DNA from: Amycolatopsis pretoriensis
GTDB taxonomy: Bacteria > Actinomycetota > Actinomycetes > Mycobacteriales > Pseudonocardiaceae
Assembly: GCF_900107925.1 (NCBI RefSeq)
Contig: NZ_FNUJ01000007.1
Coordinates: 434,001 to 498,000 of the forward strand
Direction: 5' to 3'
Length of the DNA stretch: 64,000 nt
The position numbers were made by a program, and so were the translations under genes. The notes beneath the pieces are model-generated. The model did not search any database. It was not told the origin of the DNA and was given only the letters and a program-made list of their open reading frames with translations. The first letter of the stretch is position 1; each line of letters begins with the position of its first letter. This document shows, one piece after another, positions 18,227 through 28,410 of this stretch.

Positions 18227-19843
18227 GTGGCACTCAACATCGCGGATCTTCTGGAGCACGCCGTCGACGCCGTGCCGGAGCGCGTCGCGGTCGTGTGCGG
18301 CGACCGGCGGGTCACCTTCGCCGAACTGGAGGCGCGGGCCAACCGGCTCGCCCATCACCTCGCCGCGCACGGCGTGGGACGCGGGTCCCACATCGGGGTC
18401 TATTCCCGCAACTCGATCGAGGCCTTGGAGGCGATGATCGCGGCGTACAAGCTGCGCGCGATCGCCGTCAACGTCAACTACCGCTACGTGCACGGCGAGC
18501 TCGCCTACCTCTTCACCGACGCCGAGCTCGTCGCCCTCGTGCACGAAAGAAGCTACGCCGACAAGGTCGCCGCCGTCCTGCCCGAGACGCCGAAACTGAA
18601 ACACGTTGTCGTGATCGACGACGGCAGTGACGGTGACTACGCGGGCTACGGCGGCGTCGACTACGAGGCCGCGCTCGAGGCACAGAGCCCGGAGCGCGAC
18701 TTCGAAGAGCGCAGCAACGACGACCTCTACATCCTCTACACCGGCGGCACCACGGGCTACCCGAAGGGCGTGCTCTGGCGCCAGGAGGACGTCTGGCGCG
18801 CGCTCGGCGGCGGGATCAACTTCGTCACCGGCGAGTACATCCCGGACGAGTGGACGCTCGCCGAGCAGGGCAAGGCCGGAAGCTTGACCCGACTGCCCGC
18901 CGCGCCGCTCATCCACGGCGCCGCGCAGTGGGCCGCGTTCGGCGCCCTGTTCACCGGCAGCCCGGTGGTCTTCGTGCCGCGCTTCGAAGCGCACGAGATC
19001 TGGAAAGCCGTGCAGGAGCACAAGGTCCAGGTCCTCACGATCGTCGGCGACGCGATGGCGCGGCCGCTGATCGAGGCGTTCCGCGAAGGCGATTACGACG
19101 CTTCCTCGCTCGTCGCCGTCTCCAGCCACGCCGCGCTGTTCTCGCAGTCGGTGAAGCAGGAGTTCGTCGAGCTCGTGCCCAACGCCGTGATCACCGACGC
19201 CATCGGCTCGTCGGAAAGCGGCTTCACCGGGATCGGCATGGTCGGCAAGGACTCCGACCACAGCGCCGGCCCGCGGGTCAGCTTCGGCAAGGACGCGATC
19301 CTCGTCGACGACGACGGGAAGCTCGTCGAGCCGGCACCCGGCGCGGTGGGGCTGATCGCCCGCCGTGGGCACGTCCCGCTCGGCTACTACGGCGATCCCG
19401 AGAAGAGCAAGAAGATCTTCGTCGAGGTCGGCGGCGTCCGGTACGTCGTCCCGGGCGACTACGCCCGCTACGAGGAGGACGGCACGGTCACGCTGCTCGG
19501 GCGCGGCTCCCAGTGCGTCAACACCGGCGGCGAGAAGGTCTACCCGGAAGAGGTCGAGGGCGCGCTGAAGTCCCACCCCGACGTCTTCGACGCGCTCGTC
19601 ATCGGCGTCGCGGACGACCGGCTCGGCCAGCGCGTCGCCGCCGTCGTCCAGCTGCGTGAGGGCGCGGAAGCCGACTTCGCCTCGCTCGAGGAGCACGTCC
19701 GCGGCGAGATCGCCGGGTACAAGGTGCCGCGCACGATCTGGCTGGCCGGCGAGATCGGCCGGTCGCCCAGCGGCAAGCCGGACTACCCGTGGGCCCAGCG
19801 CTACGCGGCCGAGCACGAACCGGCCACGGCCCAGCCCGTCTGA
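18227..19843 (+). CDS. fadD19: Sterol side-chain acyl-CoA synthetase FadD19
   Basis: A 538-residue ANL-superfamily ligase. The ATP loop [11 protein letters not shown] is at residues 171-181, and the adenylation lysine lies in PSGKPDYPW near the end. The N-terminus ([20 protein letters not shown]) and [24 protein letters not shown] match remembered mycobacterial FadD19, which activates the carboxylated sterol side chain to its CoA ester. In Rhodococcus it is required for C24-branched sterols. The GTG start at 18227 agrees with FadD19 N-termini; an ATG at 18209 would overlap the operator. Followed after 13 bp by a flavin-dependent monooxygenase-like gene. Confidence 0.87.
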   Translation: MALNIADLLEHAVDAVPERVAVVCGDRRVTFAELEARANRLAHHLAAHGVGRGSHIGVYSRNSIEALEAMIAAYKLRAIAVNVNYRYVHGELAYLFTDAELVALVHERSYADKVAAVLPETPKLKHVVVIDDGSDGDYAGYGGVDYEAALEAQSPERDFEERSNDDLYILYTGGTTGYPKGVLWRQEDVWRALGGGINFVTGEYIPDEWTLAEQGKAGSLTRLPAAPLIHGAAQWAAFGALFTGSPVVFVPRFEAHEIWKAVQEHKVQVLTIVGDAMARPLIEAFREGDYDASSLVAVSSHAALFSQSVKQEFVELVPNAVITDAIGSSESGFTGIGMVGKDSDHSAGPRVSFGKDAILVDDDGKLVEPAPGAVGLIARRGHVPLGYYGDPEKSKKIFVEVGGVRYVVPGDYARYEEDGTVTLLGRGSQCVNTGGEKVYPEEVEGALKSHPDVFDALVIGVADDRLGQRVAAVVQLREGAEADFASLEEHVRGEIAGYKVPRTIWLAGEIGRSPSGKPDYPWAQRYAAEHEPATAQPV

Positions 19844-19856
19844 GAGGACATCGCAA

Positions 19857-20957
19857 GTGCGGACACCCCTGTGCGACCGGCTCGGCATCGACCTGCCGAT
19901 CATCGGGTTCACGCCCTCGGAGCACGTCGCCGCGGCGCTCAGCCGCGCCGGCGGGCTCGGCGTGCTCGGCTGCGTCCGGTTCAACGACGCCGCCGAGCTC
20001 GACCGGGTGCTGACCTGGATGGACGAGAACACCGGCGGCAAGCCCTACGGCGTCGACATCGTGATGCCGGCGAAGATCCCCGCCGAGGGCACCCAGGTCG
20101 ACCTCTCGAAGCACATCCCGGACGGCCACCGCGCGTTCGTCGACAAGGTGCTGCGAGACCTCTCGGTGCCGCCGCTGCCGGACGACACCGACGAACGCGC
20201 GGGCGTCCTCGGCTGGCTGCACTCGGTCGCCCGCTCGCACGTCGAGGTCGCGCTCAACCACCCGATCAAGCTGATCGCGAACGCGCTCGGCTCGCCGCCG
20301 GCCGACGTCATCGCCCAGTGCCACGACCGCGGGGTGCCGGTGGCGGCGCTGGCCGGGAAGGCCGAGCACGCGGTCCGGCACGTCGAGAACGGCGTCGACT
20401 TCGTGGTCGCGCAGGGCTACGAAGCCGGCGGGCACACCGGCGAGATCGCGTCCATGGTGCTGGTGCCGGAGATCGTCGACGCGGTCGACGTCCCGGTGCT
20501 CGCCGCGGGCGGGATCGGCTCCGGGCGGCAGGTGGCCGCGGCGCTCGCGCTCGGGGCGTCCGGCGTCTGGATGGGCTCGATGTGGCTCGCCACCGAGGAG
20601 TACCTGCAGACGATGGGCGAGTCGGTGGCGATGCAGCAGGCGCTCGTCGGGGCGTCGTCGTCGGACACCGTCCGGACGCGGATCTACACCGGCAAGCCCG
20701 CGCGGCTGCTCAAGACCCGGTGGACCGAGGCGTGGGCCGCGGCGGACGCGCCCGAGCCGTTGCCGATGCCGCTGCAGAACCTGCTGGTTTCCCACGCCCA
20801 CAACCGGATCCACGCGGCGAACGACCCGAGCGTGGTGTCCATGCCGGTCGGGCAGATCGTGGGGCGGATGAACGCGGTGCGGCCGGTCGCCGACGTCGTC
20901 GCGGACCTGATGAACGGCTACGAAGAGGCACTGTCCCGCTTGGACAAGACCCGCTGA
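19857..20957 (+). CDS. Nitronate monooxygenase-like FMN oxidoreductase
   Basis: A 366-residue TIM-barrel flavoprotein of the NPD family. It has the FMN/substrate loop AQGYEAGGHTGE, AAGGIGSGRQ and a C-terminal SSSDTVRTRIYTGKPAR. It most resembles the Rv1533 type of M. tuberculosis as I recall it, and less the steroid-ring reductase IpdC. Family members oxidise nitronates or reduce enoyl/flavin substrates with NAD(P)H. Its place directly behind fadD19, under the same KstR-like site, suggests a step in sterol breakdown, but no substrate can be named. GTG start 13 bp after the fadD19 stop. Confidence 0.78.
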   Translation: MRTPLCDRLGIDLPIIGFTPSEHVAAALSRAGGLGVLGCVRFNDAAELDRVLTWMDENTGGKPYGVDIVMPAKIPAEGTQVDLSKHIPDGHRAFVDKVLRDLSVPPLPDDTDERAGVLGWLHSVARSHVEVALNHPIKLIANALGSPPADVIAQCHDRGVPVAALAGKAEHAVRHVENGVDFVVAQGYEAGGHTGEIASMVLVPEIVDAVDVPVLAAGGIGSGRQVAAALALGASGVWMGSMWLATEEYLQTMGESVAMQQALVGASSSDTVRTRIYTGKPARLLKTRWTEAWAAADAPEPLPMPLQNLLVSHAHNRIHAANDPSVVSMPVGQIVGRMNAVRPVADVVADLMNGYEEALSRLDKTR

Positions 20958-20960
20958 ACG

Positions 20961-21011
20961 CCGTGAATGGCACATTGAGGGACCAAGTGTCCCTCAATGT
21001 GCCATTCACGG
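20961..21011. terminator. Long perfect inverted repeat, bidirectional terminator
   Basis: A perfect 23-bp stem (20961-20983 with 20989-21011) with loop CAAGT, starting 4 bases after the stop of the fadD19 operon and ending 8 bases before the convergent protease stop. The arm begins CCGTGAATGGCACATTGAGG. The unusual length suggests a member of a dispersed palindrome family as well as a terminator. Confidence 0.8.
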
Positions 21012-21018
21012 ACTTTGG

Positions 21019-21945
<927 letters not shown>

Positions 21946-23157
21946 TCACCGGCGGATCCGGCGAACGCCGTAGGCCGATGCGCCCAGCAACAACGCGACG
22001 CCGCCCGCCAGCACCGACGGCAGCGGGAGGCTGAAGGCCAGCACCACGCACCCGGCCAGGCCCAGGACGGCTCGCGCTTTCCCCTTGAGAGTGAGCGCGG
22101 CGGCGTTGGCGACCGCGTAGTACGTCAGGACGGCGAAGGACGAGAAGCCGATCGCCGCGCGCAGGTCGAGGAACGCGGCGAGCACGGCGACGACGAGCCC
22201 GACGGCGAGTTCGGCGCGGTGCGGCACGTCGTAGCGGGGGTGCACGGCGGCGAGGAACCGGGGGAGGTGACCGTCGCGGCTCATCGCCAGCGTCGTGCGC
22301 GAAACGCCGAGGATGAGCGCGAGCAGCGAGCCGAGTGCCGCCAGCGCCGCGCCGACCCGGACGATCGGGGCGAGCCACCCCGGGACGGCGGCCGCGATGG
22401 GATCGGGGCTCGCGGCGAGCGCGGCCGGGCCGAGGCGGACGAGCAGCAGCACCGCCAAGGCCGCGTAGACGACGAGGGTCAGGCCCAGCGCCAGCGGGAT
22501 GGCGCGTGGGATGGTCCGGGCCGGGTCGCGGACCTCCTCGCCGAGCGTCGCGAGCCGGGCGTACCCGGCGAAGGCGAAGAAGAGCAGCCCGGCCGCCTCG
22601 AGGACGCCGCCGCTGCCGGGCCAGGCGACGAGCGGGCCGCCCGCGGCCGGCCCGGTGGCCATCGTGACCGCGGCGGCGGTGAGCACGAGCAGGGTGCACG
22701 AGACGATCACCCGCGTCGCCAGTGCGGAGCGGTGGACGCCGAAGTAGTTGACCGTGGTGAGCGCGGCGACCACGGCGACGGCGAGCAGGCCGCGCCACGG
22801 CTGCCCGAGCCCGGGGGCGGCGTAGGCGACGACGGTCAGCGTCATCGCGGCGCAGCTGGCCGTCTTCCCGGTGACGAATCCCCAGCCGGCCAGGTAGCCC
22901 CAGAATTCACCGAGCCTTTCCCGGCCGTAAACGTAGGTGCCGCCCGATTGGGGGTGAATCGCCGCGAGCCGCGCCGAAGACATCGCATTGCAGTACGCGA
23001 CGACGGCCGCGACGACCAACGCGATGAGCAATCCGCCCCCCGCGGCCCGCGCCGCCGGGGCGAACGCGGCGAAGACGCCGGCGCCGATCATCGAGCCCAG
23101 GCCCAGGAAAACGGCGTCGGCCAGGCCGAGCCGGCGGGCCAGCGGTGTCGAGGGCAT
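21946..23157 (-). CDS. APC family amino-acid permease
   Basis: A 403-residue protein with about 12 membrane helices. The first helix contains the APC signature GLGSMIGAGVFAAF; EEVRDPARTIPRAI and SRTTLAMSRDGHLP are typical later loops. It probably imports an amino acid or amine by proton symport; the substrate is not predictable. The ATG at 23157 follows GGAGGA; a start at 23196 is less likely. It is divergent from a GntR/HutC regulator 80 bp away, a probable controller. Confidence 0.83.
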   Translation of the reverse strand: MPSTPLARRLGLADAVFLGLGSMIGAGVFAAFAPAARAAGGGLLIALVVAAVVAYCNAMSSARLAAIHPQSGGTYVYGRERLGEFWGYLAGWGFVTGKTASCAAMTLTVVAYAAPGLGQPWRGLLAVAVVAALTTVNYFGVHRSALATRVIVSCTLLVLTAAAVTMATGPAAGGPLVAWPGSGGVLEAAGLLFFAFAGYARLATLGEEVRDPARTIPRAIPLALGLTLVVYAALAVLLLVRLGPAALAASPDPIAAAVPGWLAPIVRVGAALAALGSLLALILGVSRTTLAMSRDGHLPRFLAAVHPRYDVPHRAELAVGLVVAVLAAFLDLRAAIGFSSFAVLTYYAVANAAALTLKGKARAVLGLAGCVVLAFSLPLPSVLAGGVALLLGASAYGVRRIRR

Positions 23158-23237
23158 CCGGGTGATCCTCCGTGTGACGGCCGTGTTGCGCGCCACAGCG
23201 AACCACGGCGCACCGGGAAACGAATAGGGTCGATTCC

Positions 23238-24011
23238 GTGCCCGCTCCTTCGCGCCATTCCCGCCTGTCCGCCGACGGTCCCGTTCTCGACGGGATTCCC
23301 GAGCACGGCCGCGTCCCGCGTTACTACGCGGTCAAGGTCGAGCTGCTGGCGGTGATCGCGGAACTGGGCGAAGGATCGGTGCTGCCCACGGAACGGGAGC
23401 TGTGCGAGCGCTTCGAGGTGTCGCGGGCGACGGTACGGCAGGCGGTCGGCGAGCTGGTGCTCGAGGGCAGGCTGAGCCGGCGCCAGGGGAGCGGGACGTT
23501 CGTCGCGGGCCCGAAGCTGGTGCAGCCGCTGGCCCTGGTGAGCTACACGGAGGGGCTGCGGCGCCAGGGGATCCGCCCGGGCCGCACGGTGATCACCCTG
23601 GAGCGGCGGCTCGCGGGCAGCGCGCTGGCGGCGGACCTGCAGGTCACCTCGGACGCCGAGGTGATCCACATCGAGCGCGTCCTGCTGGCCGACGAGGAAC
23701 GCGTCGGCCTGGAGTCGACATATCTCCTGGCGGAGCGGTTCCCGACGCTGCTGGAGGTGTTCAACCCCGAGCAGTCGCTGTACGCGTGCTTGAGCGAGCA
23801 GCTCGGCGTCGTGTTCGACGGCGCCGAGGAGCGCGTCGAGACGGTCCTGGCGACGCCGCGCGAGGCGTTGCTGATCGGGACCAACCCGGCGCTGCCGATG
23901 CTGCTGATGCACCGGATCTCGTGGGGCCCGGACGGGGCGCCGTTCGAGCGGGTGCGGTCGCTGTACCGGGGTGACCGGTTGAGCTTCATGACCCGGCTGG
24001 GCCGCGCCTGA
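23238..24011 (+). CDS. GntR family regulator, HutC subfamily (UTRA domain)
   Basis: 257 residues. The winged HTH (about 35-95) contains LPTERELCERFEVSRATVRQAVGELV split across the recognition helix, and SRRQGSGTFVA as the wing. The UTRA effector domain follows from about residue 100 (ALVSYTEGLRRQG..., IERVLLADEERVGLE..., MHRISWGPDGAPFERVRSLYRG). HutC-type repressors sense small metabolites such as urocanate or amino-sugar phosphates. Candidates for control are the divergent APC permease or the downstream phosphonate operon. GTG start. Confidence 0.87.
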   Translation: MPAPSRHSRLSADGPVLDGIPEHGRVPRYYAVKVELLAVIAELGEGSVLPTERELCERFEVSRATVRQAVGELVLEGRLSRRQGSGTFVAGPKLVQPLALVSYTEGLRRQGIRPGRTVITLERRLAGSALAADLQVTSDAEVIHIERVLLADEERVGLESTYLLAERFPTLLEVFNPEQSLYACLSEQLGVVFDGAEERVETVLATPREALLIGTNPALPMLLMHRISWGPDGAPFERVRSLYRGDRLSFMTRLGRA

Positions 24012-24068
24012 GCGTCACGTTCTTCCCGCCGGCCTCGTCCCTCCCGCACAACCGAACGGGAGGACGTC

Positions 24069-24449
24069 ATGAACATCGCGTTGTGGGTGGGGCAGGTACT
24101 GCTGGCGGCGATCTTCGCCGTGTCGGGCGCGCTGAAGTCGACGATGTCGCGGCAGCGCATGCTCGAAACGGGCCAAACGGGCGCGGCGGCGTACCCGCTG
24201 CCGGTGGTCCGGTTCACCGCGATCTGCGAGCTGGTCGCGGTGGTGGGGCTGATCCTGCCGGTGCTGGTGGGGGTGGCACCGGAGCTGACGGGCTGGGCGG
24301 CGGCCGGGCTGGCGGTGGTGATGGTGGGCGCGATGGCGTCGCACGGCCGGCTCGCGGTGGTGGGGCACAAGACGGCCGAGTGGCGGAACGTCGGGGCGAA
24401 CGCGCTGATCTTGGCGGTGTGCGTGTTCGTGGCGGTCGGCCGCCTTTGA
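24069..24449 (+). CDS. DoxX-like small membrane protein
   Basis: 126 residues with four hydrophobic segments. The N-terminal ALWVGQVLLAAIFAVSGALKS and the later VRFTAICELVAVVGLILP are typical of the DoxX-like family, membrane proteins of poorly known function sometimes linked to redox stress. The ATG start follows GGGAGGACGTC. It stands between the GntR regulator and the phosphonate operon. Confidence 0.82.
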   Translation: MNIALWVGQVLLAAIFAVSGALKSTMSRQRMLETGQTGAAAYPLPVVRFTAICELVAVVGLILPVLVGVAPELTGWAAAGLAVVMVGAMASHGRLAVVGHKTAEWRNVGANALILAVCVFVAVGRL

Positions 24450-24567
24450 GCCCGGCGTGACCTGGCATCGAAGGTAACAAACGGGTAACTCGTCCGGTCC
24501 AATATTCCGGCTCGCTTCACTCCGCGTTCGCCGAGGGGCCAGCGGCTGTTGGCGCGCGGCCGACAGC

Positions 24568-25698
24568 GTGGGCCGCGTGCGAATCCTCATCGTGGGTGGT
24601 GGCGTGCTCGGCACGTTGCACGCCTGGCAGGCCGTCGAGCGCGGCCACGACGTCGTCCAGCTCGAACGCGAACCCGAGGCCCGGGGCGCGTCCGTGCGCA
24701 ACTTCGGCCTGGTCTGGGTCGGCGGCCGGGCGCCCGGCGTCGAACTCCGGACCGCGCTGCGGGCCCGGCGCCTCTGGGAACGGATCGGCGAGCGCGTCCC
24801 CGCCCTCGGCTTCCGCGCCAACGGCTCGCTGACCGTCGCCCGGACCGAAGCCGAACTCGCCGTCGCCGCGGAAGCCGCCGAAGCCGCCGAAGCCGGCACC
24901 GAACGCGGCTACCGGCTGCTCGACGCCGCCGAAACGAAAAAGCTCAACCCAGCACTCCAGGGCGACTTCCGCGGCGCCCTCTGGTGCGAGCGCGACGCCG
25001 CCGTCGAACCGCGCACCGCCCAGCCCGCCCTGCGGGAAGAACTCGCCAAAACCGGCCGCTACGCCTGGCGTCCCGGCCGGGAAGTCTGCCACCTCACCGG
25101 CACCGGCGTCGTCGACGACCGCGGCGAACGCCACGACGGCGACCTCGTCCTCTTCTGCACCGGCGCCTGGACCGGTGGGCTCGTCCGGGAACTCGCCGGG
25201 GAACCGCCGGTGAGAAAAGTCCGGCTGCAGATGGCCCAAACCGAACCCCTCGCCGAAAAGCTCACCACCAGCGTCGCCGACGGCGACAGCTTCCGCTACT
25301 ACCCCGCCTACCGCGGCGAAGCCCTCGACGCCCTCGAAAAGTCCCAGCCGCAGACCGAAACCGCGCGGGCGCACCGGATGCAGCTCCTGCTCGTCCAGCG
25401 GCTCGACGGCTCCCTCACCATCGGCGACACCCACGAATACGACGAGCCTTTCGCCTTCGACGTCACCGAAGACCCCTACGACCACCTGGAATCCGTCGCC
25501 GGCGCGCTGCTCGGGCACCCGCTGCCGCGGATCCGGCGCCGCTGGGCCGGCGTCTACGCCCAGACCACCGACCCCGGCCGGATCGTGCACCGCGCCCGTG
25601 TCGCCGGCAACGCCTGGCTCGTCACCGGGCCGGGCGGCCGCGGCATGACCTGTGCCCCCGCCATCGCCGAAGACACCGCCGAGGAGCTGGACCTGTGA
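24568..25698 (+). CDS. FAD-dependent oxidoreductase of phosphonate loci (TIGR03364 type)
   Basis: A 376-residue DAO-family flavoprotein. The FAD-binding GGGVLGTLHA lies at the N-terminus, followed by SVRNFGLVWVGGR; the C-terminal GPGGRGMTCAPAIAED loop closes the FAD site. This family sits beside phosphonatase-like hydrolases and 2-aminoethylphosphonate transporters and is thought to oxidise the amine to phosphonoacetaldehyde in place of the transaminase PhnW. No PhnW is present here, which fits. The start may be GTG 24568 or GTG 24577; neither has a good ribosome site. Its stop overlaps the next start by four bases. Confidence 0.8.
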   Translation: MGRVRILIVGGGVLGTLHAWQAVERGHDVVQLEREPEARGASVRNFGLVWVGGRAPGVELRTALRARRLWERIGERVPALGFRANGSLTVARTEAELAVAAEAAEAAEAGTERGYRLLDAAETKKLNPALQGDFRGALWCERDAAVEPRTAQPALREELAKTGRYAWRPGREVCHLTGTGVVDDRGERHDGDLVLFCTGAWTGGLVRELAGEPPVRKVRLQMAQTEPLAEKLTTSVADGDSFRYYPAYRGEALDALEKSQPQTETARAHRMQLLLVQRLDGSLTIGDTHEYDEPFAFDVTEDPYDHLESVAGALLGHPLPRIRRRWAGVYAQTTDPGRIVHRARVAGNAWLVTGPGGRGMTCAPAIAEDTAEELDL

Positions 25699-26360
25699 CC
25701 CCGGAACTCGTCGTGCTCGACATGGCCGGCACGACCGTGGCCGACGACGGCCTCGTCGTGAAGGCCTTCACCACAGCCATCGAGACCGTCGGCGTGCCCG
25801 ACGAGAAGTACCCCGAAATGCTGCGGTACGTCGTCGACACCATGGGCCAGTCGAAGATCACCGTCTTCCGCGCCCTGCTCAATGACGAAACCCTGGCGCA
25901 GCAGGCCAATTCCGCGTTCGAAACGGCCTACGGCGACCTCGTGCGAGCGGGGGAGTGCCGGCCGATCCCCGGCGCCGAAGACGTCGTCCGGGGCCTGCGC
26001 GAGGACGGCGTCAAAGTCGCCTTCACCACCGGCTTCGCGCCCGCCACCCAGCACGCCATCCTCGACGCGCTCGGCTGGCAGGGCCTCGCCGACCTCGCGC
26101 TCGCCCCGGGCGACGGCGTCCGCGGCCGCCCGTTCCCCGACCTCGTCCTCACCGCCGCGCTGCGGCTCGAAGTCACCGACGTGCGGCGGGTCGCCGTCGC
26201 CGGTGACACCGCGTCCGACGTCCTGTGTGGACTCCGGGCCGGCGCGTCGGTCGTCGCCGGTGTCCTCACCGGTGCCGGCCGCCGCGAAGACCTCGTCGAA
26301 GCCACCGCCGTCCTCGACTCCGTCCGTCACCTCCCCGCCCTGCTCGAAGGAACGAAATGA
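25695..26360 (+). CDS. Phosphonatase-like HAD hydrolase
   Basis: 221 residues. The HAD nucleophile motif is DMAGTT (Asp9), as in phosphonoacetaldehyde hydrolase PhnX. In the cap, MGQSKITVFRAL aligns with the PhnX segment carrying the Schiff-base lysine, giving Lys54 as its likely counterpart; this supports cleavage of the C-P bond of phosphonoacetaldehyde. Motif III (GRPFPDLV) and GDTASDVLCG complete the fold. Overlaps both neighbours by four bases, so all are tightly coupled. Confidence 0.82.
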   Translation: MTPELVVLDMAGTTVADDGLVVKAFTTAIETVGVPDEKYPEMLRYVVDTMGQSKITVFRALLNDETLAQQANSAFETAYGDLVRAGECRPIPGAEDVVRGLREDGVKVAFTTGFAPATQHAILDALGWQGLADLALAPGDGVRGRPFPDLVLTAALRLEVTDVRRVAVAGDTASDVLCGLRAGASVVAGVLTGAGRREDLVEATAVLDSVRHLPALLEGTK

Positions 26361-27364
26361 AGAAGACCCTGGCCACCGTCCTCGCGGTCGCGCTGACCGC
26401 CGTCCTGTCCGCCTGCGGCGGCACCGGCGCCGCGAGCGCCGGCGGCAAGACCGTCACCGTGTACACAGTGGACGGACTGGAAGACTGGTACACCGCCCGC
26501 TTCGCCGAGTTCGAGCAGCAGACCGGCATCACCGTCCAGGCCGTGACGGCCGGTTCCGGCGAAGTCGCCTCCCGCGTCGAGAAGGAGAAGGCCAACACCC
26601 AGGCCGACGTCCTCGTCACGCTCCCGCCGTTCATCCAGCGCGTCACCGGACTGCTGCAGCCCTACACCCCGCGGGGCGCCGACCAGGTGTCCGAAAAGGA
26701 CTCCCAGGGCCGTTACTTCGCCATGATGGACAACTACCTCAGCTTCATCCGCAACCCGCAGGCCACCGCGAAGACCTGGGACGACCTGCTCGACCCGAAG
26801 CTCAAGGGCAAGGTCCAGTACTCGACGCCCGGCGAGGCCGGCGACGGCACCGCCGTCCTCCTGCAGCTGCAGCACGCCCTCGGCGACCAGGGCGCGCTCG
26901 ACTACCTCGGCAAGCTCGAGGCGAACAACGCCGGACCGTCGTCGTCGACCGGCAAGCTGCAGCCCAAGGTGGCCAAGGGTGAGCTGCTGGTGGCCAACGG
27001 CGACGTCCAGATGAACCTCGCCGAGATCGCCAAGAGCGGCGGCTTCGACGTCTTCTTCCCGGCCGACGCCCAGGGCAAGCGCTCGACGTTCGCGCTGCCG
27101 TACTACGCCGGGCTCGTGGCGAACGCCCCGCACGCCGACGACGCCAAGAAGCTCCTCGACTTCCTGTTCTCGCCCGAGGTCCAGGCGAAGGCCGCCGACG
27201 CGTACGGCATCCCGGCCCGCGTCGACGTCACGGCCACCGGCGCCAACGCCGCGAAGATCAAGGCCGCGCTCGACGGCGTCGAGATCTGGCACCCGGACTG
27301 GACCGCCGTGCTCGCCGAGCTCGACGCCGACCTGGCCGCGTACAAGAAGGCCGTCGGCCGGTGA
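26357..27364 (+). CDS. ABC transporter substrate-binding lipoprotein (aminoethylphosphonate type)
   Basis: 335 residues with a signal peptide and lipobox LSAC (Cys20), so membrane-anchored outside. The mature protein resembles iron/2-aminoethylphosphonate binding proteins: TVYTVDGLEDWYTARF at the start, FIRNPQATAKTWDDLLDPKLKG and YGIPARVDV near the end. Placed between the phosphonate catabolic genes and the ATPase and permease genes, it probably binds 2-aminoethylphosphonate (PhnS-like). The start overlaps the previous stop (ATGA). Confidence 0.8.
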   Translation: MKKTLATVLAVALTAVLSACGGTGAASAGGKTVTVYTVDGLEDWYTARFAEFEQQTGITVQAVTAGSGEVASRVEKEKANTQADVLVTLPPFIQRVTGLLQPYTPRGADQVSEKDSQGRYFAMMDNYLSFIRNPQATAKTWDDLLDPKLKGKVQYSTPGEAGDGTAVLLQLQHALGDQGALDYLGKLEANNAGPSSSTGKLQPKVAKGELLVANGDVQMNLAEIAKSGGFDVFFPADAQGKRSTFALPYYAGLVANAPHADDAKKLLDFLFSPEVQAKAADAYGIPARVDVTATGANAAKIKAALDGVEIWHPDWTAVLAELDADLAAYKKAVGR

Positions 27365-28410
27365 CGCCGGCCGTCGAATGGCGCGGGGTGTCCATCCACT
27401 TCGGACGCACCACCGCGCTGGACGCCCTCGACCTGACGGTCGGCCGCGGCGAAACCCTGGCGCTGCTCGGGCCGTCCGGCTCCGGCAAGTCGACGGCACT
27501 CAAGGCCCTCGCCGGGTTCGTCCGGCCGAGCGCGGGCCGCGTGTTCCTCGGCGGCGAGGACGTCACCGACCGGCCGCCGCACCGGCGCGGCCTCGGCGTC
27601 GTCGTGCAGAGCTACGCGCTGTTCCCGCACCTGCGCGTCGACGCCAACGTCGCGTTCGGGCTCACCGCACGGCGAACCCCGCGCGGCGAAACCGGCCGGC
27701 GCGTCGCCGAAGTCCTCGACCTTGTCGGCATGGGCGAGTACGCCCGCCGGTTCCCGCGCGAGCTGTCCGGCGGGCAGCAGCAGCGCGTCGCGCTCGCCCG
27801 GGCGCTGGCCATCCGGCCGGACGTGCTGCTGCTCGACGAGCCACTGTCCGCTTTGGACGCCACCCTGCGCGAGGACATGCTCGCCGAACTGCTGCGGCTG
27901 CGGGCCGAACTGCCGGACACCACGCTCGTCTACGTCACCCACGACCAGGGCGAGGCCCTCGCGCTGGCCGACCGCATCGCCGTCATGCGCGACTCGCGGC
28001 TGGTCGAGACCGGGCCGTGCGAGCAGCTCTACCGGCGGCCGGCCTCGGAATTCACCGCGAGCTTCCTCGGCGCGGCCAACCTCATCCCGGTCGACCTCGT
28101 CAGCGACGGCACGCCCGCGACCGTCCGGCTCGGCGGCCGCGTGCTGACCGCCGAACCGACCGGCGCGCTCGGCCCGGGCCCGGTCGCGCTCGGCGTCCGC
28201 CCGCACCGCGTCGGCGTCGGCGAACCCGGCGAAGACACGCTCCCGGCGCTGGTGCGGGCCGTGCAGTGGCGCGGCACCGGCTACCGCCTGGATCTGGTCC
28301 TGGCGACCGGCGAGACGATCCGGGCCGAGGTGCCGGAGGCGTTCCCCGTCGGGACGGCGGTCGGCGTCTCGATCCCGGACGGCTGCCCGCTGGTCGGGGT
28401 CGGCACATGA
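27361..28410 (+). CDS. ABC transporter ATP-binding protein (aminoethylphosphonate type)
   Basis: A 349-residue ATPase: Walker A GPSGSGKST, signature LSGGQQQRVALARAL, Walker B LLLDEPLSALD and the H-loop THDQGEALALADR. The C-terminal 110 residues form a TOBE-like domain. This is the PotA/PhnT type that energises uptake through two permeases. GTG start overlapping the binding-protein stop by four bases. Confidence 0.87.
   Translation: MTPAVEWRGVSIHFGRTTALDALDLTVGRGETLALLGPSGSGKSTALKALAGFVRPSAGRVFLGGEDVTDRPPHRRGLGVVVQSYALFPHLRVDANVAFGLTARRTPRGETGRRVAEVLDLVGMGEYARRFPRELSGGQQQRVALARALAIRPDVLLLDEPLSALDATLREDMLAELLRLRAELPDTTLVYVTHDQGEALALADRIAVMRDSRLVETGPCEQLYRRPASEFTASFLGAANLIPVDLVSDGTPATVRLGGRVLTAEPTGALGPGPVALGVRPHRVGVGEPGEDTLPALVRAVQWRGTGYRLDLVLATGETIRAEVPEAFPVGTAVGVSIPDGCPLVGVGT

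Noticed and set aside
19857-20957. Assignment as the steroid-ring reductase IpdC
   Set aside because: Both are NPD-family flavoproteins, but the N-terminus and C-terminal motif fit the Rv1533 type better, and ipdA/ipdB are absent here.
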